A stretch of 64,000 nt of DNA from Comamonas sp. BIGb0124 (GTDB lineage: Bacteria > Pseudomonadota > Gammaproteobacteria > Burkholderiales > Burkholderiaceae_C): NCBI RefSeq assembly GCF_003752175.1, contig NZ_RJVF01000008.1, positions 744,001 to 808,000 of the forward strand, in the 5' to 3' direction. The translations under genes and the position numbers were made by a program. Shown in pieces: positions 1 through 9,430 of this stretch. The first letter of the stretch is position 1. Each line of letters begins with the position of its first letter. The notes under the pieces were generated by a model. It saw nothing but the letters and a program-made list of their open reading frames with translations, was not told the DNA's origin and made no database searches.

Positions 1-1
1 T

Positions 2-814
2 CTGTCGCTGGGGGTGTGCGGTGGGGTGAAGGAGACGCTCGGCCAGTTGCTGCCGCGCCTGAAAGAACGGCGTTCCCGTCGTTTTCTGGACAAGGCGCTC
101 GACCACTATCGCCATGCCCGGCAGGGCCTCGATGAACTGGCGGTGCCGGCACCGCCAGGCGAGGCCGTCCACCCCCAGCACCTGACCCAGCTTGTGAGTC
201 AGCTGGCTGCCGACGATGCGATCTTCACGGCCGATGTCGGCACGCCCGCGGTCTGGGCCGCGCGTTACCTGCGCATGAACGGCCGGCGTCGACTGCTGGG
301 CTCGTTCAACCATGGTTCGATGGCCAACGCCATGCTGCAAGCCATCGGGGCGCAGGCCGCCGAACCGGGACGTCAGGTCATCGCCTTGTCGGGCGACGGC
401 GGCTTCACGATGATGATGGGCGACTTCCTGACGTTGGCACAGCTGAAGCTGCCCGTGAAGGTGGTGATCTTCAACAACAGTTCTCTGGGATTCGTCGCCA
501 TGGAGTTGAAGGCCGCCGGTTATCTGGACAACAGCACCGACCTGCAGAACCCCGATTTCGCAGCCATCGCAACTGCGGCCGGATTGGAGGGTTTCAGGAT
601 CGACGACGCCTCGCAGCTCGAGCCGACGCTGGCCGCTGCCCTCGCCCGCCCGGGCCCGGCGCTCATCGACGTGCGTGTCGCCCGGCAGGAACTGGTGATT
701 CCCCCCAAGATACAGCTCGCACAGGCCAAGGGCATGAGTCTGTACATGCTCAAGGCGGTGATCAACGGCCGCGGCGACGAGGTCATGGAACTCGCACGGA
801 CGAATTTGCGATAA
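2..814 (+). CDS. poxB: Pyruvate dehydrogenase (quinone) PoxB, C-terminal part
   Basis: The open frame runs in from the window edge, so the N-terminal half is missing. About 270 residues are visible, covering the end of the central domain and the whole thiamine-diphosphate-binding domain. Seen: the GDGG...N-N-S segment that binds ThDP and magnesium, the [11 protein letters not shown] stretch, and an ending ISGRGDEV-like motif that matches E. coli PoxB closely. The enzyme decarboxylates pyruvate to acetate and CO2 and passes electrons to ubiquinone at the membrane; the C-terminal tail is the lipid-binding part in E. coli. Known to be RpoS-dependent in enterics, which suits the stress-type neighbours. 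Identity is secure. Confidence 0.93.
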   Translation: MSLGVCGGVKETLGQLLPRLKERRSRRFLDKALDHYRHARQGLDELAVPAPPGEAVHPQHLTQLVSQLAADDAIFTADVGTPAVWAARYLRMNGRRRLLGSFNHGSMANAMLQAIGAQAAEPGRQVIALSGDGGFTMMMGDFLTLAQLKLPVKVVIFNNSSLGFVAMELKAAGYLDNSTDLQNPDFAAIATAAGLEGFRIDDASQLEPTLAAALARPGPALIDVRVARQELVIPPKIQLAQAKGMSLYMLKAVINGRGDEVMELARTNLR

Positions 815-900
815 GCACGGCCGCGGGGGCTGCACGCCGTGCCGCGCCCACGCGTCGTCGCCACAGTCAGCGGCCATCTTTCAGCCCTGGGGCGCAGCGA

Positions 901-1911
901 TCAGGCGGCCTTCCTCGCGCTCGCGCTTTTTTTCGCCGCGGCCTTGCGAGGCGGCGAAGCGGCGGCTTTCTTGGCAGGAACCGAACGAGCGGACTTGCGC
1001 GCCGGCTTCTTGTCCGGCTGGAGAGCACTCACCTTCGCACCGCTGCTGCCTTGTCTTGCAGGCGCCTTGCCTTCCCCGCGGCTGGAGCGGCCTTCCAGGC
1101 TGCGCTTGAGCAAGGCGGTCAGGTCGAGTACGTCGGCTCCGCCGGGCGCTGCAGCGGGTGCGTCGGCCTGCGGCACATCCTCGATCTGGCCGGCCTTGGC
1201 CTTGATTTCGATCAGTTGGTGTATTTCCTCGGCAAACGAATTGCGGAACTGGTCGGCATCCCACGTCTGCGTCATGCCATCGATCAGCTGCCGTGCCATC
1301 TTCAGTTCGGCCTCCTTGATGCCGAGCGACTTGACGTCCATGGGCGGCAGATCCAAGGCCTCGAAAGACCGGATCTCGCCACCCCATCGCAGCAGATTGA
1401 GCACCAGTGCGCGGCCGCAGGGGATGAGCACGGCCAGATGCTGCTTCGACTGGATCACCACCTTGGCCACACCGACCTTGTTGCTCGTCCTGAGGGCCTC
1501 TCTGAGCAGGGCATACACCCTCTCGCCGCGTTTGAGCGGCGCCGTGTAATAGGGGCGTTCGAGGTAAACGAATGGAATCTCGTCGGCGTCGAGAAAGGAT
1601 TCGATCTCGATGGTCTGCGTCACCTTGGGAAAGGCGGCCGCGATTTCCTCGGGCGTCAGAACGACATAGCGGCCATCCTCGTACTCGACCCCTTTGACGA
1701 TATCGGCCGCACGGATCTCCTTGCCCGTGACCTTGTTGATGCGTTTGTAGCCCACGGGCTCCATCGATCGTTTGTCGAGCCAGTCGAAGTCGATGCCGCT
1801 GCTCACGGTCGCCGAGTACAGACCGACGGGCACATGCAGAAGGCCAAAACTGATGGCGCCTTTCCACATCGTCCGCGTCGAGGTGGGGGCTTGGCTCTTA
1901 TCGCGCGGCAT
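901..1911 (-). CDS. ku: Ku DNA-end-binding protein (bacterial NHEJ)
   Basis: Homodimeric ring protein that binds DNA double-strand ends and recruits ligase LigD. The product starts MPRDKSQ, with the Ku core from MWKGAISFGL to about residue 255 and a C-terminal tail rich in Lys, Ala, Arg and Ser (last ~80 residues), typical of proteobacterial Ku and likely to bind DNA. The frame is open about 37 codons further upstream, but a GGAG seven bases before the ATG at 1911 and the family's usual N-terminus favour this start. No LigD is in the window. Convergent with poxB and divergent from the first cyclase. Confidence 0.92.
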   Translation of the reverse strand: MPRDKSQAPTSTRTMWKGAISFGLLHVPVGLYSATVSSGIDFDWLDKRSMEPVGYKRINKVTGKEIRAADIVKGVEYEDGRYVVLTPEEIAAAFPKVTQTIEIESFLDADEIPFVYLERPYYTAPLKRGERVYALLREALRTSNKVGVAKVVIQSKQHLAVLIPCGRALVLNLLRWGGEIRSFEALDLPPMDVKSLGIKEAELKMARQLIDGMTQTWDADQFRNSFAEEIHQLIEIKAKAGQIEDVPQADAPAAAPGGADVLDLTALLKRSLEGRSSRGEGKAPARQGSSGAKVSALQPDKKPARKSARSVPAKKAAASPPRKAAAKKSASARKAA

Positions 1912-2269
1912 GACCGTGCTCCATGGGCGCGACGGCAGCGGCAGCGTTTCGCGCACGACAATCGGTATTCGACATGGCTTTGTCCTTGGGCTGCAGGTCA
2001 CCCATGTTGCATGCCGAGGCACTGTTCAAGAAGTCTGGTCACGCGCCGCCTCGCTGTAGGACGCCGGGGTGAAACCGATGCAGAGAATCGACTGCAGATC
2101 GTTCTCCTCATGCCTGAAAACCGCACAGGGCTGGCCGCTCTCGGCCTACAGCAACGCCTTCGCAACGCGAGGACACTCGACCCATGGGAGCGAACCCTTG
2201 GAAAACGACGGCGCTTGCGTCGCCGCCCAGACCGATTGCAGGTCGATCCGACTCGACTGCCCGAAGCCT
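1912..2269. other. Divergent intergenic region between ku and a diguanylate cyclase
   Basis: About 360 bases. Frames are open on both strands but show no family similarity and no good ribosome site. It must hold promoters for ku (minus) and the cyclase (plus). I see no clear operator. Confidence 0.4.
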
Positions 2270-3238
2270 ATGCAGATTTCTCCGATTCCAGTCAACGAAG
2301 CCAGCCGAATCCTTGCGCTGCACGCGCTCAAGATCCTCGACAGCCAGCCCGAAGAACGATTCGATCGCCTGACCCGCATGGCCCGGCGCATGTTCGGCGT
2401 GCCCATCGCCGTCGTGTCGCTGGTCGACACGGACCGCCAGTGGTTCAAGTCCAAGCAGGGCATCGACATCTGTGAAACCTCGCGCGACATCTCGTTCTGC
2501 AGCCACGCACTGCTCGACGACGGCATCCTGGAAATTCAGGACGCTTCGAAAGACGACCGATTTTTCGACAACCCCATGGTGACGGGCGATCCGCATGTCC
2601 GCTTTTATGCCGGCTGCCCCATCAGGATCGACAGTCACCATGCCGTGGGCACGCTGTGCCTGATCGACAGCAAGCCACGCACCTTGAGCCAGGAGGACCG
2701 TGGATTGCTCAAGGACCTGGCGACGCTGGCCGAGGAAGAGATTGCCGGCATTCAGGTGGCGACCCTCGATCATTTGACGCAATTGAGCAACCGCCGTGGC
2801 TTCGAAGCACTGGGCAACCACGTGCTCGCCACCTGTCGCCGGCTGTCCGTGCCGGCGACCTTGCTGTTCTTCGACCTCGACGGCTTCAAGCAGATCAACG
2901 ATCGTCATGGTCACGCCGAAGGCGATCGCGCGCTGCAACGCTTCGCGCGGATTCTGGGCACGACATTCAGGCACTCCGACGTGTATGCGCGTCTGGGCGG
3001 CGACGAGTTCGTGGTGTTGCTGAGCAACGCGCCCGAATCCGACATTTCGGTGGCGCTAAACCGCTTGCAAGACGCCGTGGATGCGTCGAATGCGGACGTC
3101 GAGCCGGGCCTGGCGCTACACTTCAGCGCCGGTGCAGTCACCTATGAATCGGACTCGGACGACATCACCTCGCTGCTCCGCAAGGCTGACCAGCGGATGT
3201 ACGAAAACAAGCGATTGCGACGCAGCAAACCGCATTGA
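2270..3238 (+). CDS. GAF-GGDEF diguanylate cyclase, copy 1
   Basis: 322 residues. A GAF sensor domain spans about residues 25-155 and a GGDEF domain about 160-315. The catalytic GGDEF motif is intact, and an RxxD inhibitory site (RHSD) stands five residues before it, so the enzyme should make cyclic-di-GMP from two GTP and be product-inhibited. No membrane segment, so cytoplasmic. The frame is open 67 codons further upstream, but the start at MQISPIP aligns exactly with MHVPPIP of copy 2; the ribosome site is weak. The two copies match along their whole length, differing mostly at conservative positions, so this is a recent tandem duplication. The GAF ligand is unknown. Confidence 0.9.
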   Translation: MQISPIPVNEASRILALHALKILDSQPEERFDRLTRMARRMFGVPIAVVSLVDTDRQWFKSKQGIDICETSRDISFCSHALLDDGILEIQDASKDDRFFDNPMVTGDPHVRFYAGCPIRIDSHHAVGTLCLIDSKPRTLSQEDRGLLKDLATLAEEEIAGIQVATLDHLTQLSNRRGFEALGNHVLATCRRLSVPATLLFFDLDGFKQINDRHGHAEGDRALQRFARILGTTFRHSDVYARLGGDEFVVLLSNAPESDISVALNRLQDAVDASNADVEPGLALHFSAGAVTYESDSDDITSLLRKADQRMYENKRLRRSKPH

Positions 3239-3295
3239 ATAGGGCGACACCTGATCCGCGTGCGGCTCGACAGGCCGTGCGACAGGCGGGCCGCC

Positions 3296-3312
3296 GCCGG
3301 CCAAAGGCCGGC
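3296..3312. repeat. GC-rich perfect hairpin after cyclase copy 1
   Basis: GCCGGCC, three A residues, then GGCCGGC. It lies between the convergent cyclase 1 and small membrane-protein gene. No T-run follows on either strand, so it may simply protect message ends. Confidence 0.4.
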
Positions 3313-3317
3313 TCGTG

Positions 3318-3539
3318 TCAGGCGCGGCGGCCACCCACCAGCAACAGGCCTCCGCCGATCACCACGGCAGCAATGCCTGCCCACATTGGAATGTTCACGG
3401 TTTCTTTTTCCTTGACGGACAGCGACAGCGGACCCACCTGCGCCTCATGCGTTTCCTTGGTGAAACTGAAGCTGCCGATGGCCGAAGCGGCGATGCCCGC
3501 GATGACCAGAATCAACCCGGCGATACGTGTTCCATTCAT
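3318..3539 (-). CDS. Small two-helix membrane protein (DUF3185-like)
   Basis: 73 residues with a hydrophobic segment at about 5-24, a polar loop (FTKETHEAQVGPLSLSVKEK) and a second hydrophobic segment at about 50-68 ending GGRRA. The layout resembles small DUF3185-type inner-membrane proteins, but the match is by eye only. An ideal GGAGGA lies seven bases before the ATG. It sits between the duplicated cyclases on the opposite strand. Function unknown. Confidence 0.75.
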   Translation of the reverse strand: MNGTRIAGLILVIAGIAASAIGSFSFTKETHEAQVGPLSLSVKEKETVNIPMWAGIAAVVIGGGLLLVGGRRA

Positions 3540-3932
3540 GACTGTCCTCCAAATACGTGACTGCTAGGGTGAGGGCCAGTGTGGCGACGTTTCAAACAGG
3601 GGTTTGTCAGCCACGGCGCCAGCCTGTCGAAGGCCTCTCTCCCGACAGAGTTGCCGAAACTCGACGAACCATCGAGCCGATGGCCTGTCCTGTCGTCGCG
3701 CCGCTCATCCGGTGTGACCCCGCGCATCGAACCTTCCGTCTACCCCGCAGGTGCGGGGTATGCCAGGAACGATAAAATTGCGCTCACCCCCGAGGACATG
3801 CAATGAACATGACCTCGTGGTAAAAAGTATTCGTTTACAATTTTTTCTCGGTCATCGTGCGAGTCTGGCACTATCGTTAACCCTGACGACTGCGTGGCGA
3901 CCTGATGTCAGCCACCCTATTTCTGCACACCC
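3540..3932. other. Intergenic region before cyclase copy 2
   Basis: About 390 bases without a supportable gene. It holds the promoter side of the small membrane gene and of cyclase copy 2, plus a perfect inverted repeat TACCCCGC-N4-GCGGGGTA at 3741-3760. Confidence 0.4.
3741..3760. repeat. Inverted repeat TACCCCGC-N4-GCGGGGTA
   Basis: Perfect 8-bp arms with loop AGGT. It has no T-run and lies about 170 bases before cyclase copy 2. It could be an operator or a hairpin in the 5' leader. Confidence 0.4.
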
Positions 3933-4898
<966 letters not shown>

Positions 4899-5091
4899 TC
4901 CGGCTGACGTCGGCTCGCCCTGAATGGCAGCTGCCACAGGGCATCGCGCAGGAACGACATGGGCCCGTTGCAGCCCATGTGACGACGCCTCCAGATTGTC
5001 AATAATTCTCAAAGAATCGCAATAATCTACTGGGATTGCCGATTCGCTACCTATGCTCAGTGACTCCGTTTCAGTGAATGGAGTCACAGCA

Positions 5092-5370
5092 ATGCCAACA
5101 ATCCGAGTCGCGTGGGGAGCAGAATCCGGCTCCAAGCATCCTGAAGGTGTCGGAAAGTGGGTTCCCGACACCCTGCAGAATCGGGGGATCCTGATGAAGT
5201 CCATCGAAGCGATCGCCCCACCTGAATCCGGCGAAATCAAGTGCTTCTGGCTGGAATACCGATCGTCTCAACAGCGCAAGCTGTCCGCGTCGCAATCGCC
5301 GAGCGGCTCGATGCAGCGCTTGCCCTGGTGGCCCGCAGTGCCTGCCGTGCGCGCCAAACCCAAAAGATGA
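5092..5370 (+). CDS. Small orphan protein, family A copy 1
   Basis: 92 residues, starting MPTIRVAWG. I do not recognise a named family, but it clearly aligns with five other small proteins in this window: an N-terminal strand IRVAW, a [KR]W-[VM]-x-D-T turn, a short helix, and an FWLEYR strand. It is closest to the copy at 37184, with which it shares GKW-[VI]-PDT, a central SIEA and a terminal LPWW. The start chosen is the internal ATG because it aligns the conserved N-terminus. No signal peptide or membrane segment. Function unknown. Confidence 0.65.
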   Translation: MPTIRVAWGAESGSKHPEGVGKWVPDTLQNRGILMKSIEAIAPPESGEIKCFWLEYRSSQQRKLSASQSPSGSMQRLPWWPAVPAVRAKPKR

Positions 5371-5395
5371 AAAAACGCCGGCATGTCGCCGGCGT
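5371..5395 (-). terminator. Intrinsic terminator of the DUF1328 gene
   Basis: Stem ACGCCGGC-loop-GCCGGCGT; read on the minus strand it is followed by TTTTT. It also begins at the end of family A copy 1, so it may serve both convergent genes. Confidence 0.75.
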
Positions 5396-5418
5396 CTCGG
5401 TCGGTGTTCAGGTGGGGT

Positions 5419-5580
5419 CTACTTTCGACCGCGTCCGAAGATAAAGCTTGCAACAGCCAGGATGATGAAAACAAAGAACAGAATCTGTGCGATTCCTACC
5501 GCACTGGATGCAATGCCACCGAATCCGAAAACGGCAGCGATGAGTGCGATGACAAGAAAGACGACGGCGTAGTGAAGCAT
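5419..5580 (-). CDS. DUF1328 family small membrane protein (YtjA-like)
   Basis: 53 residues: [15 protein letters not shown]... with two hydrophobic segments (about 4-22 and 28-47) separated by [12 protein letters not shown] and ending GRGRK, the classic DUF1328/YtjA pattern. AGGAG lies about eight bases before the ATG. It is an inner-membrane protein of unknown role, commonly found among stress-induced genes. Confidence 0.9.
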   Translation of the reverse strand: MLHYAVVFLVIALIAAVFGFGGIASSAVGIAQILFFVFIILAVASFIFGRGRK

Positions 5581-5711
5581 GGTGGATCTCCTGAAGGGAT
5601 TTGACGTTTAGGAATGGAACTTGAGTTGCCTTGGCCCATGGTGCGATCCGTCGAACCGTATGCATCGTCAAAGCCGGTGAGCCGGTTCAACATGGCTGTC
5701 ATGCTCAACAT
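5496..5711 (-). CDS. Possible small upstream gene overlapping the DUF1328 gene
   Basis: 71 codons beginning [11 protein letters not shown], with AAGGAGAG before the ATG. It overlaps the start of the DUF1328 gene in another frame, so only its first ~43 codons lie outside known coding sequence. It could be a real small protein or a translated leader affecting the DUF1328 gene. No similarity recognised. Confidence 0.3.
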   Translation of the reverse strand: MLSMTAMLNRLTGFDDAYGSTDRTMGQGNSSSIPKRQIPSGDPPCFTTPSSFLSSHSSLPFSDSVALHPVR

Positions 5712-5782
5712 GGCTCTCTCCTTTGTGACGTTGGCCGGTTGCGTGACCGAGCCCTGTTTGTAACCCCACCCCAGTCGCATCG

Positions 5783-5853
5783 TTGTAGGCGCAGGTGCTT
5801 TCGGAAAGTGAGCGCCATGTGGGCGTACGCTCTGGCGTAGCCGCCTCCTACAA
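5783..5853. repeat. REP-like inverted element TTGTAGG...CCTACAA
   Basis: The outer arms TTGTAGG and CCTACAA are perfect inverted copies bracketing about 57 bases with internal GGCG/CGCC pairs. Read on the minus strand it begins TTGTAGGAGGCGGCTACGCC, recalling extragenic palindromes of Pseudomonas-type genomes. It lies upstream of the DUF1328 gene. Confidence 0.45.
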
Positions 5854-6050
5854 TTTGCACCACCGCGTGGGAAAAACCTCGTCCCCCGGGGGCCTGTCCG
5901 ATGGCCCTGCCCACGTGCAGTCACCCGAACGACTGGGACGTACCGCCCTTGCGAACCTGCGCGGGTCAAGTGGATGCCGGCTGGCTCTCACACCAGCGGT
6001 CACTGATCGAAAGCAGGCCGGATGCCGGCCTGCCGCTGTGACCCCGACCG

Positions 6051-6076
6051 GACCCGCTTCGATGCGGGTCTTTTCT
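6051..6076 (+). terminator. Terminator-like hairpin with T-run, plus strand
   Basis: GACCCGC, loop TTCGAT, GCGGGTC, then TTTTCT. No plus-strand coding gene precedes it, so it may end a non-coding transcript arising in 5800-6050. A second perfect hairpin (GCAGGCCGG-ATG-CCGGCCTGC) lies just upstream, near 6013-6033. Confidence 0.5.
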
Positions 6077-6154
6077 GAGTTCAATGAGAATTCGAGCAGG
6101 TCTGCTTTTTGAATCAAAAACCGCACACCACAAGACGTCGAATCCAGCCCCTGG

Positions 6155-6364
6155 TCAAGGCACCGAGCTGTCAATCAACTTGGCGTTGTGCCGGCGAAAT
6201 TTGACGATGAGATCCTGCTCTTCTTGCGCGGTCAGGAGTACGAGTTGACCGGTCAAGCGATGACGATAGAGATGGCAGTTTCTATAAAACAGCTTGACCC
6301 ATAACGGACGGTCGACACGAACCAGGAATTCGCCGTCGACACGTTGCACAGAAAGTTGACTCAT
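6155..6364 (-). CDS. Small orphan protein, family B copy 1
   Basis: 69 residues, MSQLSVQRVDG..., with the family core RPLWVKLFYR...LYRHRLTGQLVLL at about residues 18-44. GAGGAG lies seven bases before the ATG. It aligns with genes at 22223, 30616 and 37549. Basic, with no signal or membrane segment. It is closest to the copy at 22223 (shared LY-x-HRLTGQL and LLTA-x-EE). I do not recognise the family; function unknown. Confidence 0.65.
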   Translation of the reverse strand: MSQLSVQRVDGEFLVRVDRPLWVKLFYRNCHLYRHRLTGQLVLLTAQEEQDLIVKFRRHNAKLIDSSVP

Positions 6365-6561
6365 GGACTCCTCGTTTCGCTCAGCGGAGCTGGGAAATTC
6401 TAGTGTCGCATTCGGCTGCATTCAATACCCATTAATCGGTACCCCATCCTGGATGGATCATCCCATCAAAATCAATTCAACTGTCATTTTTGATCACAAA
6501 CAAGAGCACAGGACACCCCAGCTCGATCGTTTCATGTAAATGTCCCCGGTGCATTGGACAT

Positions 6562-6591
6562 AAAAAAACCCCGATCCTCATTGATCAGGGC
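6562..6591 (-). terminator. Intrinsic terminator of the Lys/Ser-rich peptide gene
   Basis: On the minus strand CCTGATC-loop-GATCGGGG is followed by TTTTTTT. It lies about 60 bases after the stop of the 6650 gene. Confidence 0.7.
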
Positions 6592-6649
6592 CGCCGTCAG
6601 ACCCGAGGCTACTTGTTCCGTAAGATACGGGACTGCATTTCCAACAACA

Positions 6650-6802
6650 TCATCCGGGCTTTTTCGATGCGCGATGGCTACTCGGCTGCGACGGCTGATC
6701 TGATTTCTTATTGCTACCCGTTTCTTCCTTCGGGTTTTTACTCGGCTTCTCCGCCGAGCTCGAGCCTGTTTTCTTTTCGTTCTGTCCCGGGCTCTTGGTC
6801 AT
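6650..6802 (-). CDS. Small Lys/Ser-rich hydrophilic protein
   Basis: 50 residues, starting MTKSPGQNEKKTG, almost wholly Lys, Ser, Glu, Gln and Pro, so probably intrinsically disordered. AGGAGA is positioned before the ATG, and a strong terminator follows the gene. Composition resembles small stress-induced disordered proteins, but no family is recognised. Confidence 0.6.
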   Translation of the reverse strand: MTKSPGQNEKKTGSSSAEKPSKNPKEETGSNKKSDQPSQPSSHRASKKPG

Positions 6803-7062
6803 GGTGTTTTCTCCTGGTATGAAGCGAATTTGCCTCATTCCCGAATCTAGGCTCAATACCTTCACCGGTAATGTCCAGCTTGTGCTGTCAAAGGGTAGTC
6901 CATGACCCCATCGATAAACATTCAGCTACATTCCCACAGGCCAACCGACGGAATAGGCAGCCTGGCTCGGCCTGCCGCAAGCGCTGGCAGGACCTCTGCC
7001 AGTGGCAGCGGCAGCGGTCTTCTGCCTGCGTCGCCGCGGCAAAGCTCCGAAACGCGGTTCGC

Positions 7063-7938
7063 TCAGAGCATGCCGAAGCTGATCGCGTAGTTGACCGCCT
7101 GGGCACGGGTGCGGACCCGCAGTTTGCGATAGATGTTCCGCACATGCACGTTCACGGTCTGGCTGCTGATGAGCAGGCGTGCGCCGATCGCCGTGCTGGT
7201 GTAACCGCCGGCGATCATCTTGAGGACTTCCTTCTCGCGCTCGGACAATTGATCCATGAAGGAGCCGTCTGCCTTGCGGGTGCGGCCAGGCTCTCCTTCG
7301 AGGCGTAGCAGCAGACGTTTGGCCAACTGAGGAGTGATCGCGGCACCGCCATTGGCGACCTCCAAAATCGCATCGGCAAAACGATCGAACCACGAGTACT
7401 TCACCAGATAACCCGTGGCACCGGATTCGAACGCTCGAAGAGCCGATTCCTCGCCGTCCATGACGGAAATGACAACGGCCTCGGAAGAAGGCCGTATGCG
7501 CTTCATGTGGGAAATCAATTCGTAACCCGTGCCGTCGCCGAGGTTGATATCGACCATGAGGACATCGAAGTCATGCGCCATCAGCGCCCGTCGCCCACTC
7601 CGAAAACTATCCGCTTGAGCGACCAGCAGCAGCCGCTGATCGGCGAGCAGCTCTTGGGAAATGACATGGCGCATGTTTTGGTCGTCGTCGACGAGCAGGA
7701 CACGCACCGGACGCTCGGCCTGGCCGACCAGGTGATAGGGCCAATCGGAACGGGTCTTGAGCGGGATGGTGGGGGCTGACGATATCCCACCGCCTTCGCC
7801 GCTACCGGAGTTGGAGCGCACATGCCATGCAGTCATGCCATGGCCGGGAGACGTCCCGAACGGGGCTTTGAACCCCGGGCTTCCGGTTCGGTCCACACGC
7901 GGCTCTTCACCTTTCAGGCTTTTTACATAATGACTCAT
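7063..7938 (-). CDS. LuxR/NarL-type response regulator
   Basis: 291 residues. An unusual ~77-residue N-terminal extension rich in Gly and Ser precedes a receiver domain (about 78-200) with acidic cluster DDD at 84-86, the probable phospho-acceptor D130 in VDINLGDG and K180 in YLVKYS. A LuxR helix-turn-helix (about 229-288; LSEREKEVLKMIAGG, then NVHVRNIYRKL) follows. GGGGAAG before the ATG supports the long start. No partner kinase is nearby. It is divergent from the repeat-protein cluster at 8707, a placement like that of csgD next to curli genes, so it may control that cluster; this is inference. Confidence 0.87.
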   Translation of the reverse strand: MSHYVKSLKGEEPRVDRTGSPGFKAPFGTSPGHGMTAWHVRSNSGSGEGGGISSAPTIPLKTRSDWPYHLVGQAERPVRVLLVDDDQNMRHVISQELLADQRLLLVAQADSFRSGRRALMAHDFDVLMVDINLGDGTGYELISHMKRIRPSSEAVVISVMDGEESALRAFESGATGYLVKYSWFDRFADAILEVANGGAAITPQLAKRLLLRLEGEPGRTRKADGSFMDQLSEREKEVLKMIAGGYTSTAIGARLLISSQTVNVHVRNIYRKLRVRTRAQAVNYAISFGML

Positions 7939-8706
7939 TTTTGTCTTCCCCTAGATTCAATTAACTTCACGTCCAAGCCGGCCCCGGCGTCCCTGAAAAG
8001 ACCCCAAGCCAGCACTGCCACCATTCGCAAAACCCGATTAGAACCAATCAAAAAAGAACTCAAACGGAACAAGACCCAGTCCTCGAACAACTCCTATCGA
8101 TAACCTAACCAGCAAAACCCAGTCTTGGCTCTGCGTCGACTTGATTCGAAACAGCAAGTCACACGGGAGCGCAGCACAGGGCGGCGGAACGATTTTTAAG
8201 GGGCTCCCGCCAATTTGCAAGCATTTAAATCAAATATTTTCAAATAATCATTATGATACATTTATTACAACTTGTAACTAGTCAGTAGTTAGCCCATCGT
8301 TCAATTTGAAAATCCATTTTTCCCGGTTTCCACCCAGCAAGGACCGACTCCGTAATTTCACGCAAACAAGAAAATGAAGAACTTTCAGTCTATATACATT
8401 TTGGCCATCCAGTAGAAGAGTGGCCGGTCGGCATCATATCGATGCTACAAATAAGATAGTTAAATATTACCGATTAACAAAATCCTACATTCGACGTCGT
8501 TTCGGCCTCCCATCAAACGGCCGGCAAATTCCTAGGTACCTGCTAAATGGGATTGGCGTCGTTGTCCCACAACTGGAGACTGGCTAGCGGACGGAACCCA
8601 AGCACAGCCACAGGAGGGTGGGCCGGTGATGTCCTCACATGCAAAGGTAAATGGCGAGCCTGTCCATGGGCCTTTGTAATTTTTAATGTCGATTGAAGGA
8701 ATGACC
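7939..8706. promoter_or_regulatory. Long AT-rich divergent regulatory region
   Basis: About 770 bases between the LuxR-type regulator (minus) and the repeat protein (plus). From about 8220 to 8500 it is markedly AT-rich compared with its surroundings (TTCAAATAATCATTATG and similar), typical of bendable, H-NS-type-bound promoter DNA. No convincing gene was seen in it. Confidence 0.5.
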
Positions 8707-9276
8707 ATGAAGACTGTATCTACGCTGACCCTGGCCATCGTGGCCATGCTCGGTACCTCGTCCGTGATGGCCGCCCCGCCCGGCGGTGGCCATCACGGTG
8801 GCGCTCAAGCCCTGGAAATCAACGCCCCGTCCATCCAGATCGCGTCCATCAAATCCACGCTGGTGAACAACCAGGCTGAAGGCAATGGCACGGACGCGAC
8901 CCAGAACCTGGCGTCCAACAGCGGCAAGGTCCAGATCAATGCCCTGTCGGTGCAGCTGGTGTCGACCAAGGACAGCAGCGTGACCAATCACGCCGATGGC
9001 AGCGACGCCGTGGCGCTGCAGAACATCGCGTCCAATGCAGACGACGTGCGGATCGACAGCACCTCGGTGCAGGCCGCCCTGATCAAGCAGTCCAGCGTCA
9101 ACAACTATGCGCAATCGGACAGCTACGCAAGCCAGAGCCTGGCCTCGAATGCCAACAACGTGCGCATCAACAGCGGTTCGTTGCAAGTGGCGCTGGTCAA
9201 GAACTCGGGTGTCTACAACACGGCCAAGCGCCATGGCAACGCGATCCAGAACGTCGCGTCCAACAACGGCGAGTAA
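8707..9276 (+). CDS. Secreted repeat protein, putative amyloid or solenoid matrix subunit
   Basis: 189 residues. A signal peptide (MKTVSTLTLAIVAM..., cut near AA-PP at ~23) and a Gly/His linker precede four consecutive repeats of ~39 residues at about 38-76, 77-115, 116-153 and 154-189. Each repeat follows I-[ND]-x-x-S-[ILV]-Q, then K-x-[ST]-x-V-x-N, then [AS]-x-Q-[NS]-x-ASN. Regular Ser/Gln/Asn ladders of this kind are seen in curlin and Fap fibre subunits, though it is not clearly either. GAAGGA spaced before the third in-frame ATG (8707) decides the start. Followed by a putative CsgG-like exporter gene. The role as an extracellular fibre is inferred. Confidence 0.75.
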   Translation: MKTVSTLTLAIVAMLGTSSVMAAPPGGGHHGGAQALEINAPSIQIASIKSTLVNNQAEGNGTDATQNLASNSGKVQINALSVQLVSTKDSSVTNHADGSDAVALQNIASNADDVRIDSTSVQAALIKQSSVNNYAQSDSYASQSLASNANNVRINSGSLQVALVKNSGVYNTAKRHGNAIQNVASNNGE

Positions 9277-9315
9277 CTCGTCCTGACGCCCGGCATCCGT
9301 CTGGGCTGAGCATCG

Positions 9316-9346
9316 CCATCGCCTGCTTTCCGCAGGCGATGGTTTT
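9316..9346 (+). terminator. Strong hairpin, likely attenuator between subunit and accessory genes
   Basis: A perfect 11-bp stem CCATCGCCTGC / GCAGGCGATGG with a five-base loop, followed by TTTT. It lies 40 bases after the repeat-protein stop and 85 before the next start, so it would allow high subunit and lower accessory expression. Confidence 0.7.
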
Positions 9347-9430
9347 CCATGCCCGATGCGCATGGCGTTCTCGCGGCCTGAACCGCACCGGTTTCACCCA
9401 CCGGTTGATCGTGATACGAAGGAGCTTGCC

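Noticed and set aside
1912-2022. N-terminal 37-codon extension of Ku
   Set aside because: No family conservation, and a good ribosome site stands before the internal ATG.
8281-8520. Search for a CRISPR array or phage remnant in the AT-rich stretch
   Set aside because: No regularly spaced direct repeats were found here or elsewhere in the window.
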